Shown here: piece by piece, positions 9,671 through 18,684 of the stretch
How the letters are laid out: every line of letters begins with the position of its first letter
Numbering within the stretch: position 1 is the first letter of the stretch
NCBI RefSeq assembly: GCF_016019935.1
Contig: NZ_JAECMT010000002.1
Coordinates: forward strand, 372,001 to 436,000
Reading direction: 5' to 3'
Length of the DNA stretch: 64,000 bases
Origin: Paenibacillus sp. GSMTC-2017
GTDB taxonomy: Bacteria; Bacillota; Bacilli; Paenibacillales; Paenibacillaceae
Program-made: the position numbers and the translations under genes
Notes under the pieces: generated by a model
Databases searched by the model: none
What the model was told of the DNA's origin: nothing
Seen by the model: the letters and a program-made list of their open reading frames with translations, nothing else

Positions 9671-10840
9671 TTAATACCGATCCAATTGTTCAAGGTAGCT
9701 ATTTACATTGGCACGGATTTCTTCGATGGAATCTCCACCGAACTTTTCTAGGAATGCTCTTGCTACTTCCCAAGCAACAACATGTTCCATAACGACACTT
9801 GCAGCAGGTACTGCGCAACTATCCGAACGTTCAACTTGAGCTGTAAAAGGCTCTTTGGTATCGATATCTACACTACGAAGTGGTTTATACAACGTTGGTA
9901 TCGGCTTCATGACTCCACGAACGACGATTTGTTCTCCATTTGTCATACCGCCTTCAAAACCGCCTAGACGATTAGACGCACGGTGGTATCCCTTCTCTTT
10001 CTCATACATAATTTCATCATGAACAAGAGAACCTCTAAGTTTAGCTGCTTCAAATCCAATCCCGATTTCACAGCCTTTGAATGCGTTAATGGACACGACT
10101 GCTTGTGCAATTCGTCCATCTAACTTACGATCCCATTGAACGTGACTGCCAAGACCAATTGGAACACCTTCGATGACACATTCAACAATCCCGCCGATGG
10201 AATCACCTTCAGCTTTAATTTGATCGATATAGTCCATCATCTTTTGTTCGGTTTCCTTATCTACGACACGAACAGATGATTCTTCTGTAAGACGAATGAG
10301 CTCATCTACCGGCAATTGGTTCGCAGGAGCTTCTATTTCACCAATTCGAATAACTTGTCCAGCTACTTTAATGCCGAACTCAGCAAGTAATTGTCGTGCA
10401 ATAGCACCGACTGCTACACGAGCTGCAGTTTCACGCGCGCTGGAACGTTCTAGCACATTGCGAAGATCCTTTAAGTTATATTTTAAACCACCGTTCAAGT
10501 CAGCATGACCTGGGCGTGGACGATGTACACGACGCTTCTCCTCGTCACTGCCTTCAATCGGTTCAATATTCATTACTGATGTCCAGTGTTTCCAGTCATT
10601 ATTTTTAACAACTAGCGCAACGGGTGCCCCAGTTGTTCTTCCATGACGAACACCGCCAACTACATCTGCTGTGTCCTTTTCAATTTGCATTCTACGTCCG
10701 CGGCCATGACCTTTCTGGCGACGATGCAGTTGAAAGTTCAATTCCTCGAAATCAATGGTTAAATTGCTCGGTAAACCCTCAATTATTGCGGTCAGTTGCG
10801 GACCATGGGTTTCTCCTGCAGTCAAGTACCGTAAACTCAA
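9671..10840 (-). CDS. aroC: Chorismate synthase
   Basis: An FMN-dependent enzyme that makes chorismate from EPSP. The N-terminal [10 protein letters not shown] and [11 protein letters not shown] and the later [16 protein letters not shown] are family signatures. Starts here are TTG codons only. I chose 10840, giving about 389 residues starting MSLRYL, because AAGGAGGAG then lies nine bases upstream. A TTG at 10846 adds two residues but crowds the ribosome site. It is the first gene of the aroC-aroB-aroH unit. B. subtilis calls this gene aroF. Confidence 0.96.
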   Translation of the reverse strand: MSLRYLTAGETHGPQLTAIIEGLPSNLTIDFEELNFQLHRRQKGHGRGRRMQIEKDTADVVGGVRHGRTTGAPVALVVKNNDWKHWTSVMNIEPIEGSDEEKRRVHRPRPGHADLNGGLKYNLKDLRNVLERSSARETAARVAVGAIARQLLAEFGIKVAGQVIRIGEIEAPANQLPVDELIRLTEESSVRVVDKETEQKMMDYIDQIKAEGDSIGGIVECVIEGVPIGLGSHVQWDRKLDGRIAQAVVSINAFKGCEIGIGFEAAKLRGSLVHDEIMYEKEKGYHRASNRLGGFEGGMTNGEQIVVRGVMKPIPTLYKPLRSVDIDTKEPFTAQVERSDSCAVPAASVVMEHVVAWEVARAFLEKFGGDSIEEIRANVNSYLEQLDRY

Positions 10841-10910
10841 GCCCAAACTCCTCCTTCAACGCAAGCTTTCTTTCGCCTGCTGTCATGTAATGCCCAAAAC
10901 ATCTTTGCTC

Positions 10911-10939
10911 ATTATAGTATAGCGTTGCAGGTTTGACAA
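10911..10939 (-). promoter_or_regulatory. Sigma-A promoter of aroC-aroB-aroH
   Basis: On the minus strand TTGTCA (10934-10939) and a perfect TATAAT (10911-10916) are separated by 17 bases. The transcript would start near 10904, about 60 bases before the aroC start codon. Confidence 0.8.
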
Positions 10940-10980
10940 GAAATCTCATGATAGACGTTGCAGTATTAATGCTTTTGAGC

Positions 10981-11032
10981 AGTAAAGAAGGGCCGCTTCC
11001 TCCATCCATTGGATGAAAAGGAACACGGCCCC
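10981..11032 (-). terminator. Long hairpin, probable terminator of the small HTH gene
   Basis: On the minus strand GGGGCCG...CGGCCCT encloses further pairing (TTCC/GGAA and CATCC/GGATG) and is followed by CTTCTTT. The stem is strong but the T-run is weak. It lies between the small gene at 11047-11217 and the aroC promoter. Confidence 0.55.
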
Positions 11033-11046
11033 TCCAGATTTAATCG

Positions 11047-11217
11047 TTACAGTGTATTCAACGTTCGTTGTTCGATATGTACGGAAACGTCAGTTGTAAA
11101 GTGAGAATCATTTACTAATCTGCTCATTTGTACGTTGTCTACACCGATAATTTGTGCACATTGTTGAATCGTTATAAATCCATGACGATATGCGTCAATT
11201 ACTTTACGCTTATCCAA
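11047..11217 (-). CDS. Small helix-turn-helix-like protein (56 residues)
   Basis: A 56-codon gene with a TTG start and an AGGAGG ribosome site 10 bases upstream. It begins MDKRKVIDAYRHGF and continues into ITIQQCAQIIGVDNVQMSRL, which has the spacing of a helix-turn-helix (helix, Gly turn, recognition helix). The rest is a short polar tail. I do not recognise a named family. It lies between cheR and aroC with its own terminator-like hairpin. A DNA-binding role is an inference from pattern only. Confidence 0.6.
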   Translation of the reverse strand: MDKRKVIDAYRHGFITIQQCAQIIGVDNVQMSRLVNDSHFTTDVSVHIEQRTLNTL

Positions 11218-11287
11218 TTCCAGTCGCCCTCCTGCTCATCTTGCTTATGATTAGTATAGGAATACATGGAAATTGGTATACATACGT

Positions 11288-12067
11288 TTAGACGCGTCTA
11301 TAAAAGAATGTGTCAGCCGTCTCGAAGCCGTATTGCTGAGGTGAAAAAATCTGTTCCGTGCTACCCACGAATAATAGTCCACCTGGCTTCAGTGCTGCAG
11401 AAAATTTATGATATAGTTCATGTTTTGCTTCTTCTGTAAAATAGATCATAACATTACGGCAAACGATAAGATCAAAACCTTTATCAAAGGTGTCATGAAG
11501 AAGGTTTTGTTGTTTAAACTGAATCGACTTTTTTAATCCTTCCGAAACTAGAAAAGCACCTTCCGAAGGTGAAAAATATTTGCTCCGATAATCAACTGGA
11601 ACATCCCGAAGTGATCGTTCTAAATAACTAGCTTCTTGTGCCTTCTGGAGAACATTATTATCCAGATCTGTCGCAATAAGCGTAGACTTTTGAAGCACAC
11701 CTAATTCAGATAAAATCATAGCAAGTGTATATGGTTCCTCACCAGTAGAACATGCAGCACTCCATACTTTAAGTCTAGGACTCTCGGTAATCATTTCTGG
11801 TAGAAAACGATCCATAAGAATGCTCCATCTTACAGGATTTCTCCAAAACTCCGATACATTTATCGTCATCCGATCCAAAAACTCATTTAACAAACTACGA
11901 TTTTGCTCCATAGCTTGAAAATATTGCTCGAACGTTTGATAGCCGTGCTTCAAACGTAGCGTTGTTAAGCGTCTTTTCATTTGTGCTTCTTTATATTGGG
12001 ATAAATCAATAGCTGTCTTCCGCTTAATACGTGCAATAAATTGAGAGAAGTCCTGATCTTCAGACAT
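11288..12067 (-). CDS. cheR: Chemotaxis protein methyltransferase CheR
   Basis: It uses S-adenosylmethionine to methylate glutamates of chemoreceptors. I chose the ATG at 12067 (259 residues, starting MSEDQDFSQF), which has TTGGAGGAT just upstream; a longer reading from 12148 lacks support. The N-terminal helical domain includes the basic patch KRRLTTLRL. The methyltransferase domain shows WSAACSTGEEPYTLAM (SAM motif) and DLIVCRNVMIYF. CheR also lies between hepT and aroC in B. subtilis, which has ndk between them; ndk is missing here. Confidence 0.95.
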   Translation of the reverse strand: MSEDQDFSQFIARIKRKTAIDLSQYKEAQMKRRLTTLRLKHGYQTFEQYFQAMEQNRSLLNEFLDRMTINVSEFWRNPVRWSILMDRFLPEMITESPRLKVWSAACSTGEEPYTLAMILSELGVLQKSTLIATDLDNNVLQKAQEASYLERSLRDVPVDYRSKYFSPSEGAFLVSEGLKKSIQFKQQNLLHDTFDKGFDLIVCRNVMIYFTEEAKHELYHKFSAALKPGGLLFVGSTEQIFSPQQYGFETADTFFYRRV

Positions 12068-12183
12068 AGCATCCTCCAAGAATAACGGTGTTATATGATA
12101 TACACCTAAGAATCGTATGATAGCTGATCTCTTGTCAACACAGTGCAAAGAAGAGCCAATCTGCCTTCAATGCACAAAACTGC

Positions 12184-13158
12184 TTAATAATTTCGTTTTC
12201 CTACAAAGTAAGCGATATCGGTAAGATTCTTTTTTGCTGTAATATCAGGTAAACCTTTTAAAGCATGTAGTGCTTTTTGTATGTAACGATTAGCCAAATC
12301 TTCAGCCAGTCCTCCGCCTTCACTGTTTCTTATCAGAGTGATTGCTCGCTTTGTATCCGCAAAACCATCATAATCACGGATCTTTCTGATTTCTTCAAGA
12401 AGAGGTTCTCTAACTTTTGCGTCTTGAAGCGCTAATATGACAGGTAAAGTAATGTTACCCTGTCTTATATCAGAACCAGGTGGTTTGCCGATTTGTTTTT
12501 CTGTACCGTATAGGTCGAGTAAGTCATCTCTTATTTGGAATGCCATACCGACGTTATAACCGAAACGATACATCCGGTTAGCGGTTACACGGTCAACATT
12601 ACCTGCAACAGCTCCCAGCTGACAACTGATTGCAATAAGAAGAGCTGTTTTTCTACGAATACGTAACATGTAGTTACGAATCGATTGCTCCGTGTTGAAG
12701 AAATCTCGAATTTGCTCCATCTCACCTAAACACATCTGGACTAAAGCTTTTGACAACACTTGATGAATAACAGGATTTGGAAGTTCTGCTGCGATAGCTA
12801 GCGCCTTACCATGAATATAATCTCCGGTATACATTGCAATACGATTATCCCATTTGGACTTAACTGTCAACTGTCCTCTACGTGTCTCTGCATCGTCAAT
12901 AACATCGTCATGAACGAGCGAAGCCATATGAATCAGTTCTAGTGGAACTGCAATCCGCTTTAGAACATCTAGTTTGTAATCGCCGAACTTACCTGCAAGT
13001 AGCACGAACACTGGTCTTATTCGTTTACCTCCAGCCTTCAGCAAGTGCGTCGACGCCTCACTAAGAAGAACATGTTCATCGGATACACTCCGCTCAAGTT
13101 CATGTTCGATTTGATTCAAATCGCCTTTCATCTTTGCATACAAGTCTAATAGTTTCAT
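12184..13158 (-). CDS. hepT: Heptaprenyl diphosphate synthase component II
   Basis: The catalytic large subunit that elongates farnesyl diphosphate to the C35 side chain of menaquinone-7, acting with HepS. Of 324 residues, the first aspartate-rich motif is HDDVIDDAETRRG (about 82-94) and the second is FQIRDDLLDLYG with the following GKPPGSDI. It starts directly after the mqnA stop, at the end of the menaquinone block. Confidence 0.96.
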   Translation of the reverse strand: MKLLDLYAKMKGDLNQIEHELERSVSDEHVLLSEASTHLLKAGGKRIRPVFVLLAGKFGDYKLDVLKRIAVPLELIHMASLVHDDVIDDAETRRGQLTVKSKWDNRIAMYTGDYIHGKALAIAAELPNPVIHQVLSKALVQMCLGEMEQIRDFFNTEQSIRNYMLRIRRKTALLIAISCQLGAVAGNVDRVTANRMYRFGYNVGMAFQIRDDLLDLYGTEKQIGKPPGSDIRQGNITLPVILALQDAKVREPLLEEIRKIRDYDGFADTKRAITLIRNSEGGGLAEDLANRYIQKALHALKGLPDITAKKNLTDIAYFVGKRNY

Positions 13159-14016
13159 TCATTCACCTTTTTGGGGAGATTGTTCTTTATAAAAAGAAAG
13201 TTCCACTTCATCTTGAAGCAAATTCAATTGATTTGCATATCGGAAATATAGTGTTAAGCCTTCTTGCAGCTTATCTCCAAAATCATATTGAAGAGATTGG
13301 AAATATGTTGTCCAATACTCAGATTTGCCACCTAATCGTTCAAGGGCAAGATTAACTAGCTCTTCTTGATGTTCAAGATTATATTTTTTAGTTGCCAACA
13401 TCGCTTCATATACAGAATGAATGCTAGCAGCGTTCTGCTCTACAATTTCTCTACGAGCTGCAACAACCGCATAAGTCATCCCGAGTCCTGTCCAGTTATT
13501 CCACATTTCCCCGAGATCCATAACATACAATCCTTGACTTCTCCTCGATGCAGCAATTGCTGGATCTCCAATCAGTAATGCTGCATCGGAATCTTTGAGC
13601 ATTGCTTCAAGGTTTGGCTCCGCTGATATATAATCAGGCCTACATTCATAACGCATTTCCATAATAATTTTGAGCAAGTTAACAGATGTAGCTGAAGCTG
13701 TTGTTAGCGCAATTCGCTGTGGTCTTTTTTTCTCGATCGGCTCCTTAAGGAACAATAAAATGGAGTGTACACGTCCAATCGAACCAACAGATAAATGTGG
13801 TAATAACATATAGTTTTTGGCATATTGCCCATAAGAAAATGATGAAATAGCCGACAAATCCAGCTCACCAACATTTAATAACCGATTTAGTTCTGAAGGT
13901 ACACGAGATTTCACTTCAAAGTTACGTTCTCCCGCATACTTCTCAAATCCATAAAATAACGGCCACGCATTAGCGTAATCTATTTCACCGATGGTGATCG
14001 GGCGATTGAAGCCCAT
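13159..14016 (-). CDS. mqnA: Chorismate dehydratase (futalosine pathway)
   Basis: MqnA converts chorismate to 3-enolpyruvyl-benzoate, the first step of the futalosine route to menaquinone. The protein is about 285 residues with a periplasmic-binding-protein-like fold. The N-terminal IGEIDYANAWPLFYGFE, the SISSFSYG-like stretch after LDLSA, and LLIGDPAI match the MqnA family. I chose the ATG at 14016, because GGGGAG lies nine bases upstream. This start overlaps the end of ubiX by 32 bases. B. subtilis uses the o-succinylbenzoate route instead and has no such gene here. Confidence 0.9.
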   Translation of the reverse strand: MGFNRPITIGEIDYANAWPLFYGFEKYAGERNFEVKSRVPSELNRLLNVGELDLSAISSFSYGQYAKNYMLLPHLSVGSIGRVHSILLFLKEPIEKKRPQRIALTTASATSVNLLKIIMEMRYECRPDYISAEPNLEAMLKDSDAALLIGDPAIAASRRSQGLYVMDLGEMWNNWTGLGMTYAVVAARREIVEQNAASIHSVYEAMLATKKYNLEHQEELVNLALERLGGKSEYWTTYFQSLQYDFGDKLQEGLTLYFRYANQLNLLQDEVELSFYKEQSPQKGE

Positions 14017-14659
14017 TCTGCTCATCTCCCCATCTTCTGTACAAATCATGATCAATGTCGATATTATCCAAAACTTTACCAACCATAAAATCAATCATCT
14101 CGTCCATAGTTTGTGGTTTATAATAAAATGCCGGCATAGCCGGCACAATGCGTACACCCAGTTTAGCTAACGTTAGCATATTTTCTAGATGAATAGCATG
14201 TAATGGTGTTTCTCTCGGTACTAGAAGTAGCTTTCGTCCTTCTTTCAACATAACATCGGCTGCTCTAGTCAATAAATTGTTCGAACTGCCATGTGCGATA
14301 GATGCAAGCGTCCCCATTGAACAAGGGACAATTAACATTCCCTCTACACGGAAGGAACCACTTGCTATCGATGCGCCAATATCGCCATTAGGATGAAAGA
14401 TAAGTCTGCCATTAGTCATATATTCGCCAAATCTCTGTTCAAGTGCGCTAGATCTACGGACCGTCTCCCAGCCCATTTCTTCCTTCAGCACTCTCCAGCC
14501 TGCTTCTGTTACAACGAGATGAACAATATAATCCTGTTGCAACAATTGCTCTATAAGTCGAATACCATAGATCGAACCGCTTGCTCCTGTAAGACCAACA
14601 ACCCATCTTTTTCTTTTGGCTACATTCGTTTCACTATTTCGATCTATATTGCCTACCAT
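13985..14659 (-). CDS. ubiX: Flavin prenyltransferase UbiX
   Basis: It makes prenylated FMN, the cofactor of UbiD-family decarboxylases. The protein has 224 residues and the flavoprotein motifs VVGLTGASGSIYGIRLIEQLL (broadly), FRVEGMLIVPCSMGTLASIAHG and LVPRETPLHAIHLENML. In futalosine organisms a UbiD-like decarboxylase (MqnL) acts late in menaquinone synthesis, so UbiX fits beside mqnA and a UbiA homologue. No UbiD homologue is in the window. It overlaps the prenyltransferase gene by 7 bases. Confidence 0.93.
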   Translation of the reverse strand: MVGNIDRNSETNVAKRKRWVVGLTGASGSIYGIRLIEQLLQQDYIVHLVVTEAGWRVLKEEMGWETVRRSSALEQRFGEYMTNGRLIFHPNGDIGASIASGSFRVEGMLIVPCSMGTLASIAHGSSNNLLTRAADVMLKEGRKLLLVPRETPLHAIHLENMLTLAKLGVRIVPAMPAFYYKPQTMDEMIDFMVGKVLDNIDIDHDLYRRWGDEQNGLQSPDHHR

Positions 14660-15528
14660 TGCCTTAACACCACCAAATCTACAATCGTAAACAAGAACAA
14701 CAAAACACTTAATGTACCATTCATTCCGAAAAAGGCAGTAGGAACTCGTGACAGATCGGACGGTTTAACAAGCCAATGCTGGTAAAATAATAATGAAATT
14801 GAAAGTATGGCACCAATCAAATACATCCAGCTTAATTGTGTCATCCAAAACAAAGCGATAAATCCGATTGCAGTTACGATATGGAGAGATCGTGCTATCC
14901 ATATTGCTCCTGTTAATCCAAAACGAGCAGGAATTGATTTAAGACCTACCTTGCGATCATACTCAAAGTCTTGCGTCGCATAAATAATATCAAAGCCCGC
15001 GATCCAAAGCGCAACCGTTCCGTATAATATCCAAGCTGCTGCGTTAAACTCTCCTGTAACAGATACCCAACCACCCAGTGGTGATAACGCTATCGTTAAA
15101 CCTAATACAATATGGCAGAGCCATGTGAATCTTTTTGTATAAGAATAAAGAACAAGGAAAAACACTGCGATTGGCATTAGCTTGAGCGCAATTGGCTCCA
15201 AGTTAATAGTACCCCAAAATAACAATCCAAAAGAAACGATAATAAATAACAACACTTCAACTGATTTAAGCAATCCTGCAGGAAGTGCTCTACCTTTCGT
15301 CCGCGGATTACTGAAATCAATTGCTTTATCAATAAGTCGATTAAGACTCATCGCCGCACTTCTTGCACCGAACATTGCAAGCGATATCCATCCAATCTCG
15401 CTCCAAGAAGGCAATTGACCTTCCATCATGACCGATCCTAAAATCGCCCCCATATAAGCAAATGGAAGAGCAAATACGGTATGTTCAAATTTAATCATTT
15501 CAAGAATAATGCCTAGTTTGCGAATCAT
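14653..15528 (-). CDS. mqnP: UbiA-family prenyltransferase, probable MqnP
   Basis: An integral membrane enzyme of 291 residues, with about eight or nine hydrophobic segments. The UbiA motif [23 protein letters not shown] (starting near residue 63) and the second aspartate motif [16 protein letters not shown] are present. In futalosine-route organisms the MqnP member attaches the polyprenyl chain to a naphthoate precursor, and the neighbours ubiX and mqnA support that reading. MenA, of the classical route, is the main alternative. It overlaps menG by 4 bases (ATGA). Confidence 0.85.
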   Translation of the reverse strand: MIRKLGIILEMIKFEHTVFALPFAYMGAILGSVMMEGQLPSWSEIGWISLAMFGARSAAMSLNRLIDKAIDFSNPRTKGRALPAGLLKSVEVLLFIIVSFGLLFWGTINLEPIALKLMPIAVFFLVLYSYTKRFTWLCHIVLGLTIALSPLGGWVSVTGEFNAAAWILYGTVALWIAGFDIIYATQDFEYDRKVGLKSIPARFGLTGAIWIARSLHIVTAIGFIALFWMTQLSWMYLIGAILSISLLFYQHWLVKPSDLSRVPTAFFGMNGTLSVLLFLFTIVDLVVLRQW

Positions 15529-16244
15529 AGCTGCCCATCATTTCCCTTCGTACCCATATGCAAAGCGGCTATGCCACCGAAAAACAGATCCACTTTTGTC
15601 CCTTGCAAACCTGCTTGGTTAAATAGTTCTGTTAGTTGCTTGGAGTCAGGAAAAGACCTCAGTGAAATTGGTAGCCATTGATACTCTTTAAATCCATTCG
15701 CAAGCATCTTTCCAAAGATGGGCATAATTCGTTCAAAATAAAAATTGTAAATACTTTTGAATGGTTGCCACGTTGGCTTCGACAACTCTAAACAAACAAC
15801 TTTTCCACCTGGCTTCACAACACGATGCATTTCGCGTAGAACTTGCAAATAGTCAGGAACGTTACGTAAACCAAATCCGATTGTTACATAATCAAACGTA
15901 TTGTCCTCATATGGTAAGTTCATTGCATTACCTTGCACCAATTCGATCTGCCTGCCAAGTGATAGTTTGGCTACTTTAACTTCAGCTACATTTAGCATGT
16001 TTTGACTAAAATCAAGGCCAACGATTTTACCTGTCTGACTTGTATTCGCCAAATCAATTGTCCAATCACCTGTACCACAACAAATATCTAATGCATTTTG
16101 ACCTTTTTGGACGTTCATTTTATTCATCGTATACTTCCGCCACGCTTTATGTCTGCGGAAGCTTATCACATCGTTCATAAAATCATATTTAGGTGCGATA
16201 GTTTCGAATAATGCATGAACGTGACTTTTAGAGTTAGTATCCAC
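15525..16244 (-). CDS. menG: Demethylmenaquinone methyltransferase
   Basis: The SAM-dependent final methylation of menaquinone, UbiE/MenG family, 239 residues. The SAM site [14 protein letters not shown] and the motifs [15 protein letters not shown] and [14 protein letters not shown] are present. It starts with GTG behind AGGTGAG, six bases after hepS. The hepS-menG-hepT core matches B. subtilis, with three futalosine-route genes inserted before hepT. Confidence 0.96.
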   Translation of the reverse strand: MDTNSKSHVHALFETIAPKYDFMNDVISFRRHKAWRKYTMNKMNVQKGQNALDICCGTGDWTIDLANTSQTGKIVGLDFSQNMLNVAEVKVAKLSLGRQIELVQGNAMNLPYEDNTFDYVTIGFGLRNVPDYLQVLREMHRVVKPGGKVVCLELSKPTWQPFKSIYNFYFERIMPIFGKMLANGFKEYQWLPISLRSFPDSKQLTELFNQAGLQGTKVDLFFGGIAALHMGTKGNDGQL

Positions 16245-16250
16245 CCTATC

Positions 16251-17120
16251 TCACCTCATCTCATTTAAAGCCGGAGTAGAAATGTTTAGCTTGTTTATCA
16301 AGCCCTCCATAATCCCGCTCAGTTCTTTAGTTAGCATGTCCGACTCAAGTTTGCCAGCAGCTAGTTTCATTGAGTCAGCAGCAAACTTCAGTTTAGCATG
16401 TAATTGATCACGAATATCGTATTTATCGACCATACTGTTAATAAAACTTTGATCGAAAGATTGTGAAGTGAGACGATGACGCTCTTCCTCACTCCCTACT
16501 TGAAGCAGATGCCAGTAAGCCCAGCTCTTTTCAAAACGTTCCTTACTTGAGCTACGCTCAATCTCGTCAAGTGCCACTTCAAAGCGGCTAACTCCACTTA
16601 ACATCTCTGGCCATAGTCGTGAGAGCGTACCTTCGAGTAAGCTTGAAAATTGTTGAAACATTTCGCTTCTGAGCTGCACGGCAAAGCTGAAATATTCGTC
16701 GGCAGTTAATCGAAGTTGCCTCATACGCATATATAAGTTCACCTTTAACCGGTTTACCTCACATACTGCATTACTTATTCTTGATATCATTTCGATTTGG
16801 CCGGATTCAGCTAACAGTTGATAGAAACGAGCACTGAAAAAATCTCCCGCCAAAACGTTAAGTTGTCTTGAACGCATTTCCTTTTCTGAACGCCTTGCCG
16901 TCTCTGTATCGATTAAATCATGAGTATCCATCCCAAGCTGAACGAGAGATATTACAAGTGTATATAGTTCACTATGCTTGCTCAGTGCAGGTTGCTGATC
17001 GAGGAATGCAAATAACATTCGTAATCTTGGTCCTGCAATAGGTGGTAGCTTTGTGTGTTCGTGTATCATATCATGTTTTGCATAGTGCTCAGTCATTTCC
17101 GAAATGCGGTATCTTGTCAT
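16251..17120 (-). CDS. hepS: Heptaprenyl diphosphate synthase component I
   Basis: The small regulatory subunit that pairs with HepT and sets product chain length. I chose the ATG at 17120 (289 residues, starting MTRYRISEM) because CGGAGG lies eight bases upstream; a start at 17162 lacks one. The sequence is helical and weakly conserved, with LVQLGMDTHDLIDTETA and RQLNVLAGDFFSARFYQLLA matching the HepS family. It heads the hepS-menG-mqnP-ubiX-mqnA-hepT block. Confidence 0.9.
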   Translation of the reverse strand: MTRYRISEMTEHYAKHDMIHEHTKLPPIAGPRLRMLFAFLDQQPALSKHSELYTLVISLVQLGMDTHDLIDTETARRSEKEMRSRQLNVLAGDFFSARFYQLLAESGQIEMISRISNAVCEVNRLKVNLYMRMRQLRLTADEYFSFAVQLRSEMFQQFSSLLEGTLSRLWPEMLSGVSRFEVALDEIERSSSKERFEKSWAYWHLLQVGSEEERHRLTSQSFDQSFINSMVDKYDIRDQLHAKLKFAADSMKLAAGKLESDMLTKELSGIMEGLINKLNISTPALNEMR

Positions 17121-17232
17121 GGTAGAAGCCTCCGAACGTAAGTAGCAGGGATCGCCGCTCAATAATCTAAACTATTATATCACAACTTCTCATAAGAGCA
17201 TACGAATCCGCTTTTAAGTTCTTCTTTTTACT

Positions 17233-17811
17233 CTAGCGGTTTAATTGTATGTGTGATGTTTGAACAGAGTAACCTTGGATGGGACCAAAACGATTCTCCC
17301 ATGTGTTTGTAAAACTTAAACGAAGGCGCTTACGCCAAGTTTGATCATATACGGGATTTGCGTAATCCAATGACTTCAAATCATCTCTTAGCCACTCATC
17401 TGTTACTCTAACGTCTACTGCAGTAAGCAACCTTTTTCCATATGTATCTTTTTCAACAATTCTAATTAATAGTCGATTGACGTTATTGAGCTCTGCGAAT
17501 GAAACATTTATCAACTTTTTCACATCGTTAAACCATGTTTCTGGTCGCCCACTATTAGCGGCAACTACTAATTCAAGTGTTAATCTAGAATTATTCCATT
17601 CCACATGACCGACCGTCTCCTGTAATGGGATACGAAGAAGGACATCTACAATATTGGAATTGGATAAATGATCGATCCTATCTTCTTTGAACACAGTAAT
17701 ATTCTGATGCGCATCCTCGTTTTTCGATATTGTGCTTGTTAACCATGCTAGACTTATTGTTAAAACTAACGTTAAAGCATATACAGTCCCAATTGATTTT
17801 CGGACTCGCAT
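17233..17811 (-). CDS. Conserved-looking membrane-anchored protein, function unknown
   Basis: A 192-residue protein with a single hydrophobic segment at about residues 9-25, preceded by MRVRKS, so it is either anchored by its N-terminus or secreted. The remainder is polar, with a mixed beta-like stretch (LTLELVVAAN, LLIRIVEKD). I do not recognise the family. It lies between mtrB and hepS, where B. subtilis has no gene, and 112 bases before hepS on the same strand. It may be co-transcribed with hepS. The mtrB terminator separates it from upstream genes. Confidence 0.75.
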   Translation of the reverse strand: MRVRKSIGTVYALTLVLTISLAWLTSTISKNEDAHQNITVFKEDRIDHLSNSNIVDVLLRIPLQETVGHVEWNNSRLTLELVVAANSGRPETWFNDVKKLINVSFAELNNVNRLLIRIVEKDTYGKRLLTAVDVRVTDEWLRDDLKSLDYANPVYDQTWRKRLRLSFTNTWENRFGPIQGYSVQTSHIQLNR

Positions 17812-17983
17812 TGCTGCACCTCCATGCTCTTACAAGTAAATATATGCCTTAGTTAAAGTTTGTTCATTCCAAACTAGACTCATACTCTAGGGCTTATACA
17901 ACATTGTACGAGATTGTAAGGGCGATTATTCGAAGGGTTCTATAATTGTAGTCAATACACGTCTATCGCTTTTCAATCGCAAC

Positions 17984-18006
17984 AAAAAAGCAGGCATAGC
18001 CTGCTT
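17984..18006 (-). terminator. Intrinsic terminator of mtrB
   Basis: A perfect 8-bp stem AAGCAGGC/GCCTGCTT (17988-18006) with an ATA loop is followed on the minus strand by six T. It lies 13 bases past the mtrB stop. Confidence 0.88.
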
Positions 18007-18018
18007 TTCACACGACCA

Positions 18019-18240
18019 TTATTGATCGGTTTCAACCGTTCCATACTTCGTCATGACGATCGCTTTACCTCTAATTTTGATCGCTGACGTATGATCTGTA
18101 AACTGACAGATCAGCACTTCGTTTTTATCCAGCTTTTCCGTATGATGAAAGCGTGTATCTTGACCGCGTGTCAGTCCTATTACCTGCACTCCTTGGTCTT
18201 TTGCTTTCACTACAATATAATCGCCAACCGTAGGCTCCAT
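18019..18240 (-). CDS. mtrB: TRAP, trp RNA-binding attenuation protein
   Basis: A 73-residue subunit of the ring-shaped TRAP protein, which binds tryptophan and then (G/U)AG repeats in the trp leader. I chose the ATG at 18240, with GGAGGG upstream. Tryptophan-site residues are in GLTRGQDT (T24, T29). The RNA-contacting lysine and arginine residues of the B. subtilis protein are all kept in EKLDK (K36) and AIKIRG (K55, R57). It is the expected regulator of the trp leader site at 8080-8148. The B. subtilis partner folE (mtrA) is absent; hup is upstream instead. Confidence 0.96.
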   Translation of the reverse strand: MEPTVGDYIVVKAKDQGVQVIGLTRGQDTRFHHTEKLDKNEVLICQFTDHTSAIKIRGKAIVMTKYGTVETDQ

Positions 18241-18335
18241 GGTGATCCCTCCGCATTCGTCGTTCAAAGTCATCCATGTGAATTATAGTGGAAGTCGCTA
18301 TATAGTGCAATGACCATCCTCAATATTAGTTTAAG

Positions 18336-18372
18336 AAAAAAAAGACGCTGGAACAAAAACATGTTCGAGCGC
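18336..18372 (-). terminator. Intrinsic terminator of hup
   Basis: On the minus strand GGCGCTcGAACA pairs with TGTTCcAGCGTC with one internal mismatch, and eight T follow (18336-18343). It lies about 20 bases past the hup stop. Confidence 0.85.
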
Positions 18373-18390
18373 CTATCCTAAACTTATACG

Positions 18391-18666
18391 TTAATTGGAT
18401 ACAAGGTCCTTGAGAGATTTGCCTGGTTTGAATGCCGGCATCTTGCTAGCAGCGATATCAATCTCTTCGCCAGTTTGCGGGTTGCGGCCTTTACGAGCTT
18501 GACGCTCGCGAACTTCAAAGTTACCGAAGCCAACTAGTTGTACTTTGTCACCGCTTTGCAAAGCGTCGGAGATCGCTTCAAAAACAGCATCCACTGCTTT
18601 CGTCGCATCTTTCTTAGACAATTCTGTTAGTTCTGCTACTTTTGAGATCAAATCAGTTTTGTTCAT
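18391..18666 (-). CDS. hup: DNA-binding protein HU
   Basis: A 91-residue bacterial histone-like protein that bends and compacts DNA. It shows the typical [20 protein letters not shown] start and the [21 protein letters not shown] arm region, with [12 protein letters not shown] at the end. The ribosome site is GGAGGTG. It is transcribed from a promoter near 18880 through an unusual 5' leader of about 195 bases with three 39-bp repeats. In B. subtilis hbs likewise lies between spoIVA and mtrB. Confidence 0.97.
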   Translation of the reverse strand: MNKTDLISKVAELTELSKKDATKAVDAVFEAISDALQSGDKVQLVGFGNFEVRERQARKGRNPQTGEEIDIAASKMPAFKPGKSLKDLVSN

Positions 18667-18684
18667 GTTTTCACCTCCTCCAAA

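Noticed and set aside
10779-11009. 76-codon frame across the aroC promoter and start
   Set aside because: It overlaps aroC in another frame, contains the aroC promoter and hairpin, and has no ribosome site.
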